Positions 6,039 through 8,674 of a stretch of DNA of 8,674 nt are shown here, piece by piece. The position numbers and the translations under genes were made by a program. Source of the DNA: Desulfitobacterium sp. (lineage in GTDB: Bacteria > Bacillota > Desulfitobacteriia > Desulfitobacteriales > Desulfitobacteriaceae); the NCBI GenBank assembly GCA_012799495.1, contig JAAZLD010000279.1:1-8674 (forward strand). Reading direction: 5' to 3'. The stretch's first letter is position 1. Each line of letters starts with the position of its first letter. Under the pieces are notes generated by a model, which was not told the origin of the DNA, did not search any database, and saw only the letters and a program-made list of their open reading frames with translations.

Positions 6039-6716
6039 TTATTGGTCCAGCATAACAATTGTATATACTTCAACAGGGCCGTGAACTCCGATAGATAGAT
6101 CCATTTCGATGTCTGAGGTACGGCTAGGTCCGGAAATTATTTCGATAGCCGCTGGAACATCAGAACTAGCTAACTTTTCCATAGCCTGATCAAGACTATC
6201 CAAAATTGTAGAAGCAGCTACAAAAGTTAAATGACGGGTAGGAATAAGACTCACTGCCCGGCCACGTTTGGGGCTGCTTTTTAGAATTAATGAACCTGAT
6301 TGGACGATTGCGTAATCAGCACCAGTGATTCCTAATTCCATTTTATCCATAATGGGATTTCGTTCTTCAGGATTAGAAGGAAGCTCAGAATAGGTATAAG
6401 CAGTCCATTTCAACTCTTCCAAACAGGCCCTAGCCATGGTTGGAAGCTCATCCCAAGTAACGATAGACTGATTATTTAACCAGTCAGGTTTTTCCCCGAA
6501 CCAATTTTTCAATACTGAAACAGCCTCTTCGGTTGTTCGAGCCTTGGCACCATTTCCCCCCATTATTTCATACATTTTAAGGAATTCTTCAACTCTTTCT
6601 TCTTGGGAATTAAGGCGAAATAGAGGGAAGCTTACCTCAACTGGCTCTACTGATGTTGGGGTGGGACGTCCTAGTTTTTGGGCTATTCGAGAAATAAATT
6701 CTTCCCGTTGAGTCAT
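6039..6716 (-). CDS. lutC: LutC, LUD-domain subunit of the L-lactate oxidation complex
   Basis: This 225-residue cytoplasmic protein belongs to the LUD (lactate utilisation) family and is of normal LutC length. LutC acts with LutA and LutB to oxidise L-lactate to pyruvate. Typical features are an N-terminal helix (REEFISRIAQKLGR at 4-17), the core GITGADYAIVQSGSL at 129-143, the RHLTFV segment at 161-166, and the C-terminal GPSRTSDIEMDLSIGVHGP at 196-214, the strongest family signature. The ATG overlaps the lutB stop in an ATGA arrangement (6713-6716), which implies translational coupling. GGGAGGTGA just upstream, inside lutB, is an excellent ribosome site. It is the last gene of the operon. 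Confidence 0.93.
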   Translation of the reverse strand: MTQREEFISRIAQKLGRPTPTSVEPVEVSFPLFRLNSQEERVEEFLKMYEIMGGNGAKARTTEEAVSVLKNWFGEKPDWLNNQSIVTWDELPTMARACLEELKWTAYTYSELPSNPEERNPIMDKMELGITGADYAIVQSGSLILKSSPKRGRAVSLIPTRHLTFVAASTILDSLDQAMEKLASSDVPAAIEIISGPSRTSDIEMDLSIGVHGPVEVYTIVMLDQ

Positions 6717-8158
6717 TCCTTTTCACCTCCCTTGTTTTCTTGTAACTCCTTCTGTAAATTCGGCCAGATGTCGTTGAAGATAGGACTGGCAATAGGAGGA
6801 AGAGTTTTGCTATTAGTCCAGTTAGATAAAGGAGCGGGTCCTTTAGTAATACGGCCGTTTTTCATTAGGAGGAATTGGAACTTAGATCCTAACTTAATGA
6901 AGGAACGGAGAGTCTTCGGATTGCTGAAATAGTGGCCATAATACTTAAAGATTTTCTTCTCTAAACCTGAAGTATATCCTTTAACAACCATCCGATCCCG
7001 ATGTTTGACAATAAGGTCATGAAGGGGAATCCGGACAGGACAAGCTTCCGAACAACTCGCACAGAGGGAAGAGAAGTATGGTAAATGACCCCAACGTTTG
7101 TAATCCTGTTCAAGTAAGGGAGTAATCACAATCCCAATTGGGCCGGAATATACAGAGCCATAGGCATGTCCACCTACTTGGCGATAGACTGGGCAGACAT
7201 TAAAGCATGCTCCACAGCGAATACAGCGGAGGGAAGAGCGGAAATCTTCATCACCTAATATTTCGGTACGGTTATGATCCAAGATGACTAAATGCCATTC
7301 CTTAGGACCATCAATATCTCCATCTCTCTTAGGAGGAGTGGTCATTGTAGTATAGACAGAGAGTCGTTGACCAGTAGCACTACGAGCTAAGAGGTTAAGC
7401 ATAACGCTAAGCTCTTTAAAGGATGGTACGATACGTTCCATTCCCATCATAGTAATTTGTACATCTGGAAGAGTGCTTACCATTCGGCCATTTCCTTCAT
7501 TTGTTACCATGGTAACAGTTCCAGTATCTGCTACAGCAAAGTTACAGCCTGTAATTCCGATTTTAGTAGAAAGAAACTTTTCTCGCATTTGTTCCCGTGC
7601 GAATTTTGTTAGAGTTGGAGTGTCAGACTCCAAGGGGTGACCGGCTATAGGTTCAAATAGCTCAGCAATTTGGTCTCTATTTTTATGCATAGCAGGTACA
7701 ATGATATGAGAGGGAGGCTCTTTAGCGATTTGGATTATGTATTCTGCTAAATCAGATTCGACTACCTCGATGCCATCTTCTTCGAGAACAGGATTAAGGT
7801 GAATTTCCTCTGTGATCATGGATTTAGACTTTACCACTAATTTATAGCCATGTTTCTTAAAAATTTCCTGGGTAATTTTTACTGCATCTTCGGGAGTCTT
7901 AGCAAGGTGAACATGTCCACCATTTTTTTCTACATTTTCGATCAATTGATTGAGATAATAGTCTAGATTTTCTACTACATGATTCCGGATCTTTTCGCCA
8001 GCTTCACGCCATTCTTCCCAGTTGCCTAATTCATTAGTGATATTTATCCTTCCGTTACGAAGGCGATCAGTAGCTCTTCTGGTAGCCATTCGGAGAAAAT
8101 CATCTTTCAAAGCCTTATCTAAGGCTTCATTTACATCATAATGATTGCTTAGTGACAT
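6713..8158 (-). CDS. lutB: LutB, iron-sulfur LUD-domain subunit of the L-lactate oxidation complex
   Basis: This 481-residue protein joins an N-terminal LUD domain (about 40-275, with GITGCNFAVADTGTV at 201-215) to a ferredoxin-like region. That region holds CIRCGACFNVCP (Cys312, 315, 318, 322) and CASCSEACP (Cys366, 369, 373), which would bind two [4Fe-4S] clusters for electron transfer during lactate oxidation. A C-terminal region of about 100 residues follows. I chose ATG 8158 because the sequence from there (MSLSNHYDVNEALDKAL) starts like relatives. It is preceded by AAGGGGA about 10 bases upstream, and it begins 5 bases after the lutA stop. The frame stays open upstream to an ATG at 8254, but that extension would lie within lutA and looks spurious. 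Its 3' end overlaps lutC by four bases. Confidence 0.94.
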   Translation of the reverse strand: MSLSNHYDVNEALDKALKDDFLRMATRRATDRLRNGRINITNELGNWEEWREAGEKIRNHVVENLDYYLNQLIENVEKNGGHVHLAKTPEDAVKITQEIFKKHGYKLVVKSKSMITEEIHLNPVLEEDGIEVVESDLAEYIIQIAKEPPSHIIVPAMHKNRDQIAELFEPIAGHPLESDTPTLTKFAREQMREKFLSTKIGITGCNFAVADTGTVTMVTNEGNGRMVSTLPDVQITMMGMERIVPSFKELSVMLNLLARSATGQRLSVYTTMTTPPKRDGDIDGPKEWHLVILDHNRTEILGDEDFRSSLRCIRCGACFNVCPVYRQVGGHAYGSVYSGPIGIVITPLLEQDYKRWGHLPYFSSLCASCSEACPVRIPLHDLIVKHRDRMVVKGYTSGLEKKIFKYYGHYFSNPKTLRSFIKLGSKFQFLLMKNGRITKGPAPLSNWTNSKTLPPIASPIFNDIWPNLQKELQENKGGEKE

Positions 8159-8163
8159 TGAGC

Positions 8164-8674
8164 TTACATCCCCTTTCCGAGTAATTGAATTACATGCATT
8201 GTCGGTACAGGGCGACCTTGTTTTTCCATATATCCGGAGATATTCATTAGACATCCCATATCTACCCCAGTTAGGATGTCAGCTCCAGAATCCCATACAG
8301 TTTGGGCTTTTTCAGCTACCATAGCCTCAGAAATTTTGGGCATCTTAATTGAAAAAGTTCCGCCAAAACCACAACAGAGATGTTCTTCTGGTAGGGGTAC
8401 TATTTCTAAACCACGAATATTTTCTAAAATAGTTAATGGTTCATCCTTGATACCTAATAAGCGGGTGGCGTGGCAGGAAGGGTGGTAAGTTACCTTACCA
8501 TTATAGCTGGCACCTAAATCTGGAACTTTAAGCACATTTACAATGAATTGAGTAAACTCATAACTTTTGTCGATGAGATCTTGAGCTTTTTTTGCATATA
8601 CGGGATCATTTTTGAATAGTGCGGGATAGTTATGATGGATCATGCCGATACAAGAACCACTTGGAGCTACTACT
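8164..8674 (-). CDS. lutA: LutA, cysteine-rich CCG-domain subunit (partial, 5' end beyond the window)
   Basis: The C-terminal 169 residues of a LutA/GlcF-type protein are present, and the frame runs off the right edge. Full-length relatives have about 240 residues, so roughly 70 N-terminal residues with the first Cys-rich motif are missing. The visible part begins VVAPSGSCIGMIHH. It also holds YHPSCHATRLLG and CCGFGGTFSIKMP, the second cysteine-rich repeat that binds a cluster or acts in electron transfer. GVDMGCLMNISGY completes the set. An ATG at 8643 is internal, because conserved codons (PSGSC) continue upstream of it. The TAA at 8164-8166 is followed by lutB after 5 bases. The operon promoter and any LutR-type operator would lie outside the window. 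Confidence 0.93.
   Translation of the reverse strand, partial: VVAPSGSCIGMIHHNYPALFKNDPVYAKKAQDLIDKSYEFTQFIVNVLKVPDLGASYNGKVTYHPSCHATRLLGIKDEPLTILENIRGLEIVPLPEEHLCCGFGGTFSIKMPKISEAMVAEKAQTVWDSGADILTGVDMGCLMNISGYMEKQGRPVPTMHVIQLLGKGM

Noticed and set aside
5891..6073. 60-codon - strand open frame covering the hairpin between the convergent operons
   Set aside because: It spans a terminator and the 3' ends of two real genes, so it is very unlikely to be coding.
6678..6932. 84-codon + strand open frame antisense to the lutB/lutC junction
   Set aside because: It is a shadow of strongly supported genes on the other strand with no independent evidence.
8276..8488. 70-codon + strand open frame antisense to lutA
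   Set aside because: It overlaps the conserved CCG-motif region of lutA on the opposite strand and has no supporting signals.

Overview
The window looks like chromosomal core DNA from an anaerobic, probably endospore-forming member of the Bacillota (class Clostridia). A Desulfitobacterium/Desulfosporosinus-like Peptococcales relative is my best guess, from protein style and gene content rather than any search. Supporting signs are an A+T-leaning composition, strong GGAGG-type ribosome binding sites, frequent GTG/TTG starts, a DUF421-DUF4363 gene pair of the kind found in spore-forming clostridia, and a LutABC lactate-oxidation operon. I saw no mobile element, CRISPR array, tRNA or rRNA.

Layout. 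(1) Positions 1-2488, + strand: a possible tail of an upstream gene, then a CNNM/CBS/CorC-type membrane transporter whose best-supported start is a non-canonical ATA. Next is the membrane zinc protease HtpX, followed by a strong hairpin terminator. (2) Positions 2534-4038, - strand: a two-gene operon encoding the two halves of a UxaA/GarD/SuyAB-type dehydratase or lyase, a small SAF-domain subunit followed by the large catalytic subunit. An extended -10 promoter candidate precedes it. (3) Positions 4198-5968, + strand: a three-gene membrane-protein operon made of a YetF-like DUF421 protein, a DUF4363 protein and an unrecognised single-pass protein of 194 residues. (4) Positions 6039-8674, - strand: lutA (its 5' part lies beyond the window), lutB and lutC, tightly coupled in that order.

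The two + strand modules each converge on a - strand catabolic operon, and each convergence point carries a hairpin that could stop transcription from both sides. Metabolically, LutABC oxidises L-lactate to pyruvate. The SAF/UxaA pair acts on a hydroxy acid, possibly a sugar acid or sulfolactate, but the sequence alone does not settle the substrate. The membrane genes (CNNM transporter, HtpX, DUF421/DUF4363) look like envelope maintenance functions. I found nothing that clearly amounts to a new multi-gene system. The best leads are the ATA start, the uncertain substrate of the split dehydratase, and the uncharacterised third gene of the DUF421 operon.
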